11,737 bases of DNA, from the NCBI GenBank assembly GCA_012513125.1, contig JAAZCS010000059.1, forward strand, positions 1 to 11,737. Direction: 5' to 3'. The stretch's first letter is position 1. Every line of letters starts with the position of its first letter. The notes beneath the pieces are model-generated. The model did not search any database, had not been told where the DNA came from, and saw only the letters and a program-made list of their open reading frames with translations. Made by a program: the position numbers and the translations under genes. This document shows, piece after piece, positions 1 through 6,903 of this stretch. Source of the stretch: Treponema sp. (GTDB taxonomy: Bacteria; Spirochaetota; Spirochaetia; Treponematales; Treponemataceae).

Positions 1-417
1 GTTAATTTAGCTTCTGATTTGACTGACAATGATGAATTGTATTCTGTTTTTTATGAATTAGCTCAACATATTGCTTTTCTTGTAAATACGTTGAATTTGC
101 AATTAGTTTGTATTTGTGGAATTGATAAAAAATATATTAATTTGCTCGAAGAATTGATAAGAGAAAGAATTAAAATTCAATGGGCTTATGATATGAAAAA
201 GAATTACGATGTTCACATGGCATCATTTGGATCAATTGCTGTAGCTTATGGAGCAGCATCAATGTTTTTGGAACAATTATTTTCTTTACCTGATATTTCA
301 GTGAATACATGTAGCTCACCACATATTTTAGAGTTTTTAACATCAATTTCTACAGAAAAAAACGATAAAAATGGAAAAAAAAGCTTTACATCTGAAAATA
401 CCAATGATAAACTATAG
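1..417 (+). CDS. ROK-family protein (sugar-responsive regulator or kinase), C-terminal part
   Basis: The reading frame is open from the first base, so the gene starts upstream and only the last 138 codons are present. The segment HIAFLVNTLNLQLVCICGI matches the late ROK region, usually written as N-x-L-N-P-x-x-I-V-x-G-G. About 50 residues later, SFGSIAVAYGAASMFLEQLF matches the terminal ROK helix with its Gly-Ala-Ala. The usual Pro of the first motif is Leu here. The DNA-binding helix-turn-helix, the ATP site and the zinc motif would lie outside the window, so repressor (NagC/XylR type) and sugar kinase cannot be separated on sequence. Its position just ahead of a sugar ABC operon, with a long palindrome over its stop codon, favours a local regulator. 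The last 25 or so residues are a polar Lys/Asn/Ser tail of no known role. Confidence 0.72.
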   Translation, partial: VNLASDLTDNDELYSVFYELAQHIAFLVNTLNLQLVCICGIDKKYINLLEELIRERIKIQWAYDMKKNYDVHMASFGSIAVAYGAASMFLEQLFSLPDISVNTCSSPHILEFLTSISTEKNDKNGKKSFTSENTNDKL

Positions 418-444
418 TTAGTTGAAGAAATCAACTAACTATAG
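412..444. promoter_or_regulatory. Perfect 14-bp inverted repeat, candidate operator for the ROK regulator
   Basis: The arms CTATAGTTAGTTGA (412-425) and TCAACTAACTATAG (431-444) are exact reverse complements around the 5-base loop AGAAA. The repeat includes the ROK stop codon TAG (415-417). It sits about 70 bp ahead of the binding-protein start. The half-site TAGTTAGTT resembles the TAGTTTGTT half-site of XylR-type ROK operators, but the spacing between halves is 9 bases here rather than about 5. No T-run follows the second arm, so a terminator is less likely than a protein-binding site, though an RNA hairpin is possible. The palindrome is a direct observation; the operator role is inferred. 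Confidence 0.55.
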
Positions 445-452
445 GAGATTTC

Positions 453-480
453 TTGTATTATTTTCTAATAATATTATATA
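453..480 (+). promoter_or_regulatory. Possible sigma-70 promoter for the sugar-uptake operon
   Basis: TTGTAT (453-458) and TATATA (475-480) are separated by 16 bases, just downstream of the 14-bp palindrome and 34 bp before the binding-protein start. The -35 match is weak (first three bases only), and the surrounding AT-rich DNA offers several alternative -10 hexamers. If used, a repressor on the palindrome would sit directly upstream of, and next to, the -35 element. Confidence 0.35.
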
Positions 481-514
481 AATGGCATGAAAAAATTCAT
501 TAGGAGGAATTTTT

Positions 515-1807
515 ATGAAATTTTCAAAAAATGTTGTAAAGGCTAGTTTAGCAGTAGGCTTAATTGGTCTTGCTTTTGGAATGACTTCTTGCGGAAAGTC
601 TGCAGCTAAAGCTGAAAATGTTAAAATTAACATTTTAGGTTATGGTGATAACTCAAACTCAGAAGGACAGACTTTCAAACGTATAGCTGAAGAATTCCAA
701 GCAGCTAATCCAAACATTTCTATTAATTATGAACTACTTTATGATGATGCATATCATCAGAAAGCAGTAGCTCGTCTTGCTTCAGGTGATGTTCCTGATA
801 TTGCTTACATGGGTGCAGATGCTCGTTGGGGACAGGAATGGAAAGAAGCTGGTCAGCAGATTGATAACGTACCATACTATCCATCAGAAATTAATGCTAG
901 TTTAGTACCAGATTTCTTCGGAACAGGTATGAAACCATATCTACCACTTGGTGGATCTAACTATTGTACAGTAGTTGGTGTAAACATGGATCTTTTGAAT
1001 AAAATTGGTGGAAAACTTCCAACAACTTATGAAGAATTCAAAGCTCTTGCTAAACTTTGTAAAGATAACGGAATTATCTGTCTTTCAACACACGGTGCTG
1101 ACGGTTGGGTATGGGGTTCTTGTGTAATGTCAGGAATTATCCCACGTACAACTGGTGATACAAAATGGATTGAAAAAGCTTGTAACAAAGAAGTAAAATT
1201 CACAGATGCAGGTTTCGTAGAAGCTCTTGATGTTCTTTCACAGTGGGTAAAAGATGGAATCTTGGATCCTAACGCTGCAATTACAGATAACGGAACTGGT
1301 CTTTCTAACTTTGTAAATGGTAACTATTTAATGTACATTGATGGTCAGTGGGGATTTGGAGAATCAAATCTAGGTGACTTGTCTAAACACTTAAAATTAA
1401 TTCCTATTCCTGCTGTTCCTGGTGAAAAATCAAACGCTGGTTCAATTGCTGGTGCTTGGCAAGTTGGATATGGTATTACAAAGAAAGGTGCTTCTGATCC
1501 TAAAGTTTTGGATGCTGCTAAAAAATGGTTGGCATACTTCAACAGTTCAACAGAAACAATTCAACGTTTACAAGATGGAGCTATTTCAGCACCAATCTTA
1601 AAGAACTTCACATTACCTGAAGGAATGGATCCATGTATCGCTGAAAAAGCAACATTGGGTGCTTATCCATCATGTTATGTAATCGATTCTTACCTTTCTG
1701 GTACAGCAAATGATACATTGAATGCAGGTATGCAGGATATCGTATCTGGAAAACAGACTGCAAAAGGTCTAGCTGCTGCTGTTCAGAAAGCTTTTGATGC
1801 ACAATAA
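515..1807 (+). CDS. Carbohydrate ABC transporter substrate-binding lipoprotein
   Basis: This 430-residue protein belongs to the family 1 extracellular solute-binding proteins, which capture sugars or oligosaccharides in the periplasm and pass them to a MalF/MalG-type permease pair. The first 25 residues form a lipoprotein signal peptide: basic start MKFSKN, hydrophobic core LAVGLIGLAFG, lipobox MTSC with Cys26 as the acylated residue. The mature part starts with the usual strand, followed by the segment around GQTFKRIAEEFQAANP typical of the family. Many Trp and Tyr residues (for example DARWGQEW and DGWVWGS) are typical of sugar-binding clefts. The substrate cannot be read from sequence. The start is fixed by a strong AGGAGGA site (502-508), 6 bases before ATG. 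It uses more C-ending codons (AAC, TTC, ATC) than its neighbours, consistent with high expression. A terminator separates it from the permease genes. Confidence 0.92.
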   Translation: MKFSKNVVKASLAVGLIGLAFGMTSCGKSAAKAENVKINILGYGDNSNSEGQTFKRIAEEFQAANPNISINYELLYDDAYHQKAVARLASGDVPDIAYMGADARWGQEWKEAGQQIDNVPYYPSEINASLVPDFFGTGMKPYLPLGGSNYCTVVGVNMDLLNKIGGKLPTTYEEFKALAKLCKDNGIICLSTHGADGWVWGSCVMSGIIPRTTGDTKWIEKACNKEVKFTDAGFVEALDVLSQWVKDGILDPNAAITDNGTGLSNFVNGNYLMYIDGQWGFGESNLGDLSKHLKLIPIPAVPGEKSNAGSIAGAWQVGYGITKKGASDPKVLDAAKKWLAYFNSSTETIQRLQDGAISAPILKNFTLPEGMDPCIAEKATLGAYPSCYVIDSYLSGTANDTLNAGMQDIVSGKQTAKGLAAAVQKAFDAQ

Positions 1808-1846
1808 TTTTTGTTATAAATAAAAATTACTTGCTATATTAGTAGC

Positions 1847-1894
1847 AAAAGGGGTATGACAATCTATTTAATAGAAAATAATACCCCTTTTTTT
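1847..1894 (+). terminator. Hairpin terminator or attenuator between binding protein and permeases
   Basis: AAAAGGGGTAT (1847-1857) pairs exactly with ATACCCCTTTT (1881-1891), and T continues to 1894. This gives an 11-bp stem with a 7-T tail. The 23-base loop contains a smaller hairpin (TCTAT/ATAGA). It lies 40 bp after the binding-protein stop and about 20 bp before the first permease. Partial termination here would yield much more binding protein than permease, as is common in binding-protein operons. It could also protect the upstream mRNA from 3' decay. Confidence 0.85.
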
Positions 1895-1902
1895 GTATAA
1901 TT

Positions 1903-1907
1903 AAGGA
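1903..1907 (+). promoter_or_regulatory. Ribosome binding site that sets the TTG start of the first permease
   Basis: AAGGA lies 7 bases before TTG at 1915. No ATG start is available: the next in-frame Met is at residue 63, which would delete the first membrane helix. The TTG start is therefore well supported. Confidence 0.7.
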
Positions 1908-1914
1908 AAAAAAA

Positions 1915-2865
1915 TTGAAAAAATCTGATAAAAGAGAATTGATTACCTTTTTGGGATTTATAATTCCCGGTCTTTTAATTTATCTTTTCATTATTGCATA
2001 TCCTATTTGTTATTCTGTTTTTTTGAGTTTTACTGATTACAATCCGAATGCTGGTAAATCACCAAATTTTGTTGGTTTTGCAAATTATGTAAAAGTATTG
2101 ACTATGAATAAAGGTTTAGTAGATCCAACTGATTTACATACTCCTGAATTCTTCCATGCTTTTAAAAATAATATGATAGTAGTTGCAGTATCTGTTTTTG
2201 GGCAGATTCCAATTGGCTTTATTTTGGCTTTCATCTTATATAGAAAGCAAGTTAAGGCTGCTAACTTTTTCCAAGCTATGGTTTTCTTACCACAATTTCT
2301 TTCAACTATAGTTATTGGTATTATGTGGCGTATGCTATTTATGGTTAATGGTCCAGTTGCTAGACTAATGCAGTATTTCTCAGGAAATCCTGATGCACAG
2401 TTTACAATGATGATGGATGTTAACAAATGTATGATTCCTATTGGTATTGCATTGATTTGGATGTATACAGGATTCTACATGATTATATTCTTAGCAAACT
2501 TACAGAAAATTAATGAAAGTATGTTTGAAGCTGCTAAAATTGATGGCGCTTCAGAATTTCAAATTTTCTTTAAAATAACAATTCCATTATTGGCTAGTTC
2601 AATTCTTACTTCTTGTATTTTAGCAATTGCAGGATCTCTCAAAGGATTCTCTTTAATATTCTCACTTGCTGGAGAAGGAAAACCAAGAATTAATAGTGAA
2701 GTTCTTCCAATCTTTATGTATCGCGTAGCTTTCAATAATGCAAGAGACCCAATGCGTTTCTCTTATGGTGCAACAATTTCAAACTTAGTAGTATTAATCA
2801 GTATTTTATTAATTCTATTTAGTAATTGGGTTGGTAAAAAACTTGGAACAGATGAGGAGTATTAA
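1915..2865 (+). CDS. Sugar ABC transporter permease, MalF/UgpA type
   Basis: This 316-residue inner-membrane protein is one half of the transport channel. Six hydrophobic segments are visible, at roughly residues 10-38, 85-108, 116-143, 172-195, 226-250 and 287-306. The cytoplasmic EAA loop, which docks on the ATPase, is clear at residues 205-224: EAAKIDGASEFQIFFKITIP. The N-terminal segment FIIPGLLIYLFIIAYP and the FTDYN sequence after helix 1 are typical of carbohydrate permeases of the CUT1 type. The length is normal for the family. The start codon is TTG with a good ribosome site. The next gene begins 3 bp after the stop and has its own ribosome site AGGAG (2855-2859) inside this gene's last codons, suggesting coupled translation of the two channel halves. 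Confidence 0.93.
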   Translation: MKKSDKRELITFLGFIIPGLLIYLFIIAYPICYSVFLSFTDYNPNAGKSPNFVGFANYVKVLTMNKGLVDPTDLHTPEFFHAFKNNMIVVAVSVFGQIPIGFILAFILYRKQVKAANFFQAMVFLPQFLSTIVIGIMWRMLFMVNGPVARLMQYFSGNPDAQFTMMMDVNKCMIPIGIALIWMYTGFYMIIFLANLQKINESMFEAAKIDGASEFQIFFKITIPLLASSILTSCILAIAGSLKGFSLIFSLAGEGKPRINSEVLPIFMYRVAFNNARDPMRFSYGATISNLVVLISILLILFSNWVGKKLGTDEEY

Positions 2866-2868
2866 TTT

Positions 2869-4056
2869 ATGGAAACTAAAAATGTAAAAACTGTTAGTAG
2901 CAGAAATAGATATTCTTCATATGTAGCAAAATTTCTTTCATATTTTATTTTCATATTATGGACACTGATTACAGTAGCTCCTTTAGTTTGGATGGCATAC
3001 TCATCATTTAAAACAAATGAAGAGTTGACACGTGATATTTATTCAATGCCAAAAGAATTATTCAGTTCAGGAAAGGCATCTTTTGATGTTGTTCCTCCTC
3101 AGTTAAATATTATGTATCCAAAAAACTTATTGAAGAAATTAGGTATTAGTTCTTCAAAAGATGTTGATGCAATTGATAAGAAAGTAATTATTTTGGAATC
3201 ACCAAATATTGGTGCACATAAAAGAATTAAAGTTCATTTCTTGATTCGTGATAAAATTGACCCTAGTTTAACTACTTCTGATGGAAGAAATATTAAAACT
3301 ATTGAAGCTGGTGTTGGCGTTCAAATCAAATGTTCTGATTTACCAAAAAGTATTAGAATGAAAATCGGTTGGGAAACAATCTGGTGGAACTTTACATCAG
3401 CTTGGAATCGTGGTGAATTAGGCATGAAATTTATAAACAGCCTTATTTATACTTGTGTTTCAACTTTCTTAATCGTTATTTGTGGTTTGATGCTTGTATA
3501 TGGAATTACAAAATTCCAGTTTAAAAAGGCTGCTGCTGTAGTTGCTGCATTAATTGGACTTGGATATTTGCTTGATGTTAATCAGCTTCTAGTTCCTTTG
3601 TTCTTGATGCTTACAAACATGAAACTTACTGATACTCATATTGGTATTATTCTTGTTTACACGGCTTTTGGTTTGCCATTAGCTGTAATGCTTTCAACAA
3701 CTTATATTAAAGGTTTGCCATACAGTTTGGTAGAATCTGCATATATGGATGGTGCTTCACCATTTAGAACTTTCATCAGTATTATTATTCCAATGACTGT
3801 TCCTGTAATTATAACAATTAGTATTCAGAGTGCTTTGGGTATTTGGAATGAGTTCTTGTTGGTACTCGTTATGGCTTCAAAAGAAGCAACTAAATCATTG
3901 CCGGTAGGTGTATTCTCATTCTCTAGTAGAACCGGAATTCAGCTTGGATGGCAGATTGCTGCTTTAGTTATTGCAACTATACCTGTTATGGTAGTTTACT
4001 TCATTTTCCAGAAGAAACTTGCAGAAGGTGTAGCTGGCGGAGCTATAAAAGAATAA
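2869..4056 (+). CDS. Sugar ABC transporter permease, MalG/UgpE type, with large extracytoplasmic insertion
   Basis: This is the second channel half. The membrane core is typical of the family: helix 1 at about residues 22-46 ending in WMAYSSFKTNEEL, then AWNRGELGMKFINSLIYT before helix 2 (185-212), further helices near 218-246, 255-278, 300-328 and 360-380, and an EAA loop at 289-308 (ESAYMDGASPFRTFISIIIP). Family members are usually 270-300 residues; this one has 395. The excess is a hydrophilic block at about residues 66-173, between helix 1 and helix 2, on the outer face of the membrane. In ordinary members MPKELF would be followed almost directly by the Asn/Thr-x-x-x-AWN segment. No frameshift or duplication explains it. 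It may contact the binding protein, as the MalF P2 loop does, but that role is inferred. No ATPase gene follows, so a shared ATPase encoded elsewhere is likely. Confidence 0.93.
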   Translation: METKNVKTVSSRNRYSSYVAKFLSYFIFILWTLITVAPLVWMAYSSFKTNEELTRDIYSMPKELFSSGKASFDVVPPQLNIMYPKNLLKKLGISSSKDVDAIDKKVIILESPNIGAHKRIKVHFLIRDKIDPSLTTSDGRNIKTIEAGVGVQIKCSDLPKSIRMKIGWETIWWNFTSAWNRGELGMKFINSLIYTCVSTFLIVICGLMLVYGITKFQFKKAAAVVAALIGLGYLLDVNQLLVPLFLMLTNMKLTDTHIGIILVYTAFGLPLAVMLSTTYIKGLPYSLVESAYMDGASPFRTFISIIIPMTVPVIITISIQSALGIWNEFLLVLVMASKEATKSLPVGVFSFSSRTGIQLGWQIAALVIATIPVMVVYFIFQKKLAEGVAGGAIKE

Positions 4057-4077
4057 TCATTTTGTGCATAAATGTAC

Positions 4078-4116
4078 AAAAAAAGCTGTCATTTTTACGA
4101 TGACAGCTTTTTTTTT
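4078..4116. terminator. Bidirectional hairpin terminator between convergent genes
   Basis: GCTGTCAT (4085-4092) pairs with ATGACAGC (4100-4107) around a 7-base loop. Seven A precede the stem (4078-4084) and nine T follow it (4108-4116). Read on either strand it is a GC-containing stem followed by a T-run, so it can end both the permease operon (+) and the acyl-CoA synthetase gene (-). The two genes converge here, 101 bp apart. Confidence 0.9.
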
Positions 4117-4157
4117 ATAATATAAGCTGAATTAACAAAATTACAGCTTACGTATTT

Positions 4158-5792
4158 TTATAACATTGTAGCAAAAGGATTTTCTGTCCTATATTGTTCA
4201 CGTAATTTTGGTTTTTCAATTTTTCCAGTTGCATTACGAGGGACTGAAGCAAAAATAATTTTTCTTGGACGTTTGTATTTTGGTAATTCTAAGCAGAAAT
4301 TTTGAACATCCTCTTCAGTGCAAGTATGACCTTTTTTTATTTCAATTATTGCGGTCGCAATTTCACCTAATCTTTTATCTGCAAGTCCTATTACAGCGAC
4401 ATCTTTTATTGCATCCATTTTATGTAAAAAGTCTTCAATTTGTACTGGATAAATATTCTCACCGCCAGTAATTATTACATCTTTTTTTCTATCAACAAGA
4501 TAAATAAATCCGTCTTTATCTATCATTGCCATATCACCAGTATATAACCATCCTTCTGCGTCTAAGACTTCATTTGTTGCTTTTGGATTTTTAAAGTAGC
4601 AAACCATAACTCCAGGACCATTGACTGCTAATTCTCCGACAGAACCTTGAGGAACATCTTTTCTATTTTCATCTACGATTCTTACTTTCCAACCAAATCC
4701 TGGAATTCCAATTGCTCCAATATGTGCAGAATTTTCAATTCCTAAATGAACACATCCTGGCCCAATTGATTCAGACAATCCGTAGTTTGTGTCATATTCA
4801 TGATGAGGAAAATATTTTTTCCAATCTTCGATTAATTTTTTTGGAACAGGTTGAGCACCAATATGCATTAATCTCCATTGTTTAAGTTCGTATGATTCAA
4901 GATTGAGTTCTTTTCTGTCTAAACAATCAAGTATGTCTTGAGCCCAAGGAACTAGTAGCCATACGATTGTACATTTTTCGTCAGAAACTGCTTTTAGTAT
5001 AAATTCTGGTTTTGTCCCACGTAGCAGAACGGCTTTTCCGCCTGTCATTAGGGACCCGAACCAGTGCATTTTTGCTCCAGTGTGATATAAAGGCGGAATA
5101 CATAAGAATGTGTCTTCGTGAGTTTGTTTATGATGATTTTGTTCAGTAGCAGCAGAATGCATTAACGCTCTATGTTTGTGTAAAATCGCTTTTGGAAAAC
5201 CTGTTGTTCCAGATGAAAAATATATTGCTGCTTCATCGTCATCAGTAACTTCAATTTGTGGATTTGAACTTGAATAGTTCATTACAGACATAAAATAGTT
5301 TTCTGAAAATGTTGGAGTGTTTCCTTCTCCAACGTAAATTAATAATCTATGAGATCTTATTTTATCTGAAATTGTCTCAATTCTTCCTATAAATTTTGGT
5401 CCAAAAAGAAGAACACTAATGTCAGCTAAGTTTATGCAATATTCAATTTCATCAGCTGCATAACGAAAATTTAGTGGAACTGCAAGAGCTCCAATTTTTA
5501 GAATTCCAAAGTAAATCGGTAACCATTCAAGACAGTTCATCAAAAGAATTCCAACTTTATCACCTTTTCGAATACCTCGTTCAATTAAATAATGTGCACA
5601 TCTGTTAGCTTTTTCGTTGAAAATATGCCATGAAATAGCTCTTCTGTAAGGCATATAAGGTTCTGGTTGTGATAAATCAAAATCTTTCCAAGTCATTCTT
5701 TGTGTATCTCTGATTTCTGGGTTAAGTTCAACTAGTGCTGTGTCGTTCGCATATTTTAGTGCGTTTTGTTCTAGATAAGATGTAATAGGCAT
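4158..5792 (-). CDS. Acyl-CoA synthetase, AMP-binding (ANL) family
   Basis: This 544-residue cytoplasmic enzyme activates a carboxylic acid with ATP to an acyl-adenylate and then a CoA thioester. Motifs occur in the expected order: the nucleotide loop SSGTTGFPK (193-201), YGLSES (337-342), YTGD (417-420), DRKKD followed by ITGGENIYP (434-449), and the C-terminal ATGK with the adenylation lysine at residue 524. The length is normal for fatty-acid or medium-chain ligases. Acid specificity cannot be read from sequence. FadD-like medium- or long-chain acids are the first guess, but other acids remain possible. The gene stands alone, divergent from hisG and convergent with the sugar operon, so context gives no pathway. 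The ATG start is supported by AAAAGGAT (5801-5808 on the complement), 8 bases upstream, and by a promoter beyond it. Confidence 0.93.
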   Translation of the reverse strand: MPITSYLEQNALKYANDTALVELNPEIRDTQRMTWKDFDLSQPEPYMPYRRAISWHIFNEKANRCAHYLIERGIRKGDKVGILLMNCLEWLPIYFGILKIGALAVPLNFRYAADEIEYCINLADISVLLFGPKFIGRIETISDKIRSHRLLIYVGEGNTPTFSENYFMSVMNYSSSNPQIEVTDDDEAAIYFSSGTTGFPKAILHKHRALMHSAATEQNHHKQTHEDTFLCIPPLYHTGAKMHWFGSLMTGGKAVLLRGTKPEFILKAVSDEKCTIVWLLVPWAQDILDCLDRKELNLESYELKQWRLMHIGAQPVPKKLIEDWKKYFPHHEYDTNYGLSESIGPGCVHLGIENSAHIGAIGIPGFGWKVRIVDENRKDVPQGSVGELAVNGPGVMVCYFKNPKATNEVLDAEGWLYTGDMAMIDKDGFIYLVDRKKDVIITGGENIYPVQIEDFLHKMDAIKDVAVIGLADKRLGEIATAIIEIKKGHTCTEEDVQNFCLELPKYKRPRKIIFASVPRNATGKIEKPKLREQYRTENPFATML

Positions 5793-5824
5793 AAATGCTC
5801 ATCCTTTTAAAATTGATTGAAACC

Positions 5825-5853
5825 ATTATACTCCTTATGCTTATATTTTCCAA
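5825..5853 (-). promoter_or_regulatory. Sigma-70-type promoter of the acyl-CoA synthetase gene
   Basis: On the complement, TTGGAA (5848-5853) and a perfect TATAAT (5825-5830) are separated by 17 bases. Transcription would start near 5818, leaving a leader of about 25 bases that contains the ribosome site. No operator-like repeat was seen around it. Confidence 0.6.
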
Positions 5854-5901
5854 TGAATTTAAAAATATTAAATATATGAAGTAATGTTGATTTTTGAATT
5901 A

Positions 5902-5930
5902 TTGTATAGAAGTAAATATTTGAGTATAAT
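5902..5930 (+). promoter_or_regulatory. Probable promoter of the hisG-hisB operon
   Basis: TTGTAT (5902-5907) and a perfect TATAAT (5925-5930) are separated by 17 bases, giving a start near 5937 and a leader of about 59 bases. A second candidate lies downstream: a perfect TTGACA (5951-5956), 16 bases, then CATAAT (5973-5978). Its transcript would start near 5985 and cut into the ribosome site, so the upstream pair is preferred. The leader contains no run of His codons, T-box or attenuator hairpin, so classical histidine attenuation is not visible. Confidence 0.5.
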
Positions 5931-5995
5931 TAGTTATATATATGAAAAGATTGACAAAAATAGAAAAAGTGTCATAATAAAAAAAGGATAAAAGA

Positions 5996-6868
5996 ATGGA
6001 AAATTTAAAAATATTGTTAGCAAAATGAAGAATTTACGAATCGGTTTATGAATTGCTAAGTGACGTTGGAATATCAATTTATCTTCCTGATAGAACATAT
6101 TTTCCTACAACTAATCAAAAGGATTTATCTTTTCAAGTTGTAAAACCACAAATAACAAGTTTATTAATTGCTCAGGATAAAGCTGATGTAGGATTTTCTG
6201 GAAAAGACTGGGTTTATGAAAACGGTGTTGAAAATGATGTTGTTGAAATTATGGATTTAGGATTTGATCCTGTAAAAATTGTAGCTGCAATTCCTGAAAC
6301 TGTAAATTATGGTGAACTTATAGCAAAGAAAGTTACTGTTGCAACAGAATATCAATCTTTGAGTTTAAAATGGATAAAGAATAAAAATATTGAAGGCTCT
6401 GTATTTAGAACTTGGGGTACTAGCGAAGGGTTTGTTCAAGATGATGCAAATTCATTGGCTCAGATTTTAATTGATAATACATCTACTGGTTCTTCATTAA
6501 AAGCGAATAGATTGAAGATTGTTGATACTTTGATGGAATCTTCAACAAGAATGTATGCTTCAAAAAAAGCAATGGAAGATCCATTCAAAAAACAAAAGAT
6601 TATGGAACTAAAAATGCTTTTTGAAACTGTTTTGAATGCAAGAAGCCGAGTTATGTTAGAGATGAATGTTGCTGAAAATAAATTTGAAACTCTTGTAAAA
6701 GGAATTCCTTCAATGAGAAGTCCTACTGTGAGCCAGCTTTTAGGTGGAGAAGGATATGCAGTAAAGATTGCTGTGAAAAAAGCAGATGTTCCAACTTTGT
6801 TACCAAAATTGCAGGCACTTGGTGCAGAAGATATAGTAGAATATGAACTACGCAAAGTAATGCTTTAA
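5996..6868 (+). pseudogene. hisG: ATP phosphoribosyltransferase (long-form HisG) with in-frame TGA at codon 11
   Basis: HisG catalyses the first step of histidine synthesis, joining ATP and PRPP. The frame begins at ATG 5996, 7 bases after AAAGGA (5983-5988). It reads MENLKILLAK, then TGA (6026-6028), then RIYESVYELLSDVGI. This aligns with the family N-terminus, where Lys-(Ser)-Gly-Arg is conserved, so TGA replaces the Gly codon; GGA to TGA is one base change. The remaining 280 codons are open. They include the phosphate-site segment TSTGSSLKANRL and a C-terminal regulatory domain (about the last 70 residues, GIPSMRSPTVSQLLGGEGY onward), which marks the long, histidine-inhibited form of about 290 residues. 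Restarting at TTG 6053 is possible but would lose the first strand and the KGR motif, and no ribosome site precedes it. Calling it a pseudogene assumes the base is real and not read through. Confidence 0.8.
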
Positions 6869-6893
6869 TGGTTTGCATCGCAAACTTACAAAT

Positions 6894-6898
6894 AGGAG
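6894..6898 (+). promoter_or_regulatory. Ribosome binding site that decides the hisB start
   Basis: AGGAG lies 5 bases before ATG 6904. The alternative ATG at 6868 overlaps the hisG stop (TAATG), but it would add 12 residues that do not fit the family N-terminus and has no ribosome site. The 6904 start is preferred. Confidence 0.75.
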
Positions 6899-6903
6899 TA
6901 GAT

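Noticed and set aside
2085..2426. Antisense open frame of 113 codons within the first permease, and other antisense frames
   Set aside because: They lie opposite genes with clear family motifs, have no ribosome sites and resemble no protein; they are shadows of codon bias.
4123..4150. Hairpin TAAGCTG/CAGCTTA downstream of the acyl-CoA synthetase as a separate terminator
   Set aside because: It is AT-rich with no T-run on the - strand. The stronger hairpin at 4078-4116 already serves that strand.
5942..5977. Eleven-codon ORF (MKRLTKIEKVS) ahead of hisG as a leader peptide
   Set aside because: It has no ribosome site and no His codons, and no terminator/antiterminator pair follows it.
6026..6028. 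TGA read as glycine (as in Gracilibacteria/Absconditabacteria) or as selenocysteine
   Set aside because: TGA ends the exported-protein gene at 11635, where the next codon is also TGA and the radical SAM gene starts in another frame. All other Gly positions use GGN. No selenocysteine hairpin is evident just downstream, and the family has Gly rather than Cys at the site.
6871..6885. Small hairpin GTTTGC-ATC-GCAAAC between hisG and hisB
   Set aside because: Six base pairs with a 3-base loop and no T-run; too little to call a terminator or regulator.
6868..6903. Longer hisB start at 6868 overlapping the hisG stop
   Set aside because: The added 12 residues do not fit the family, and a clear AGGAG precedes ATG 6904.
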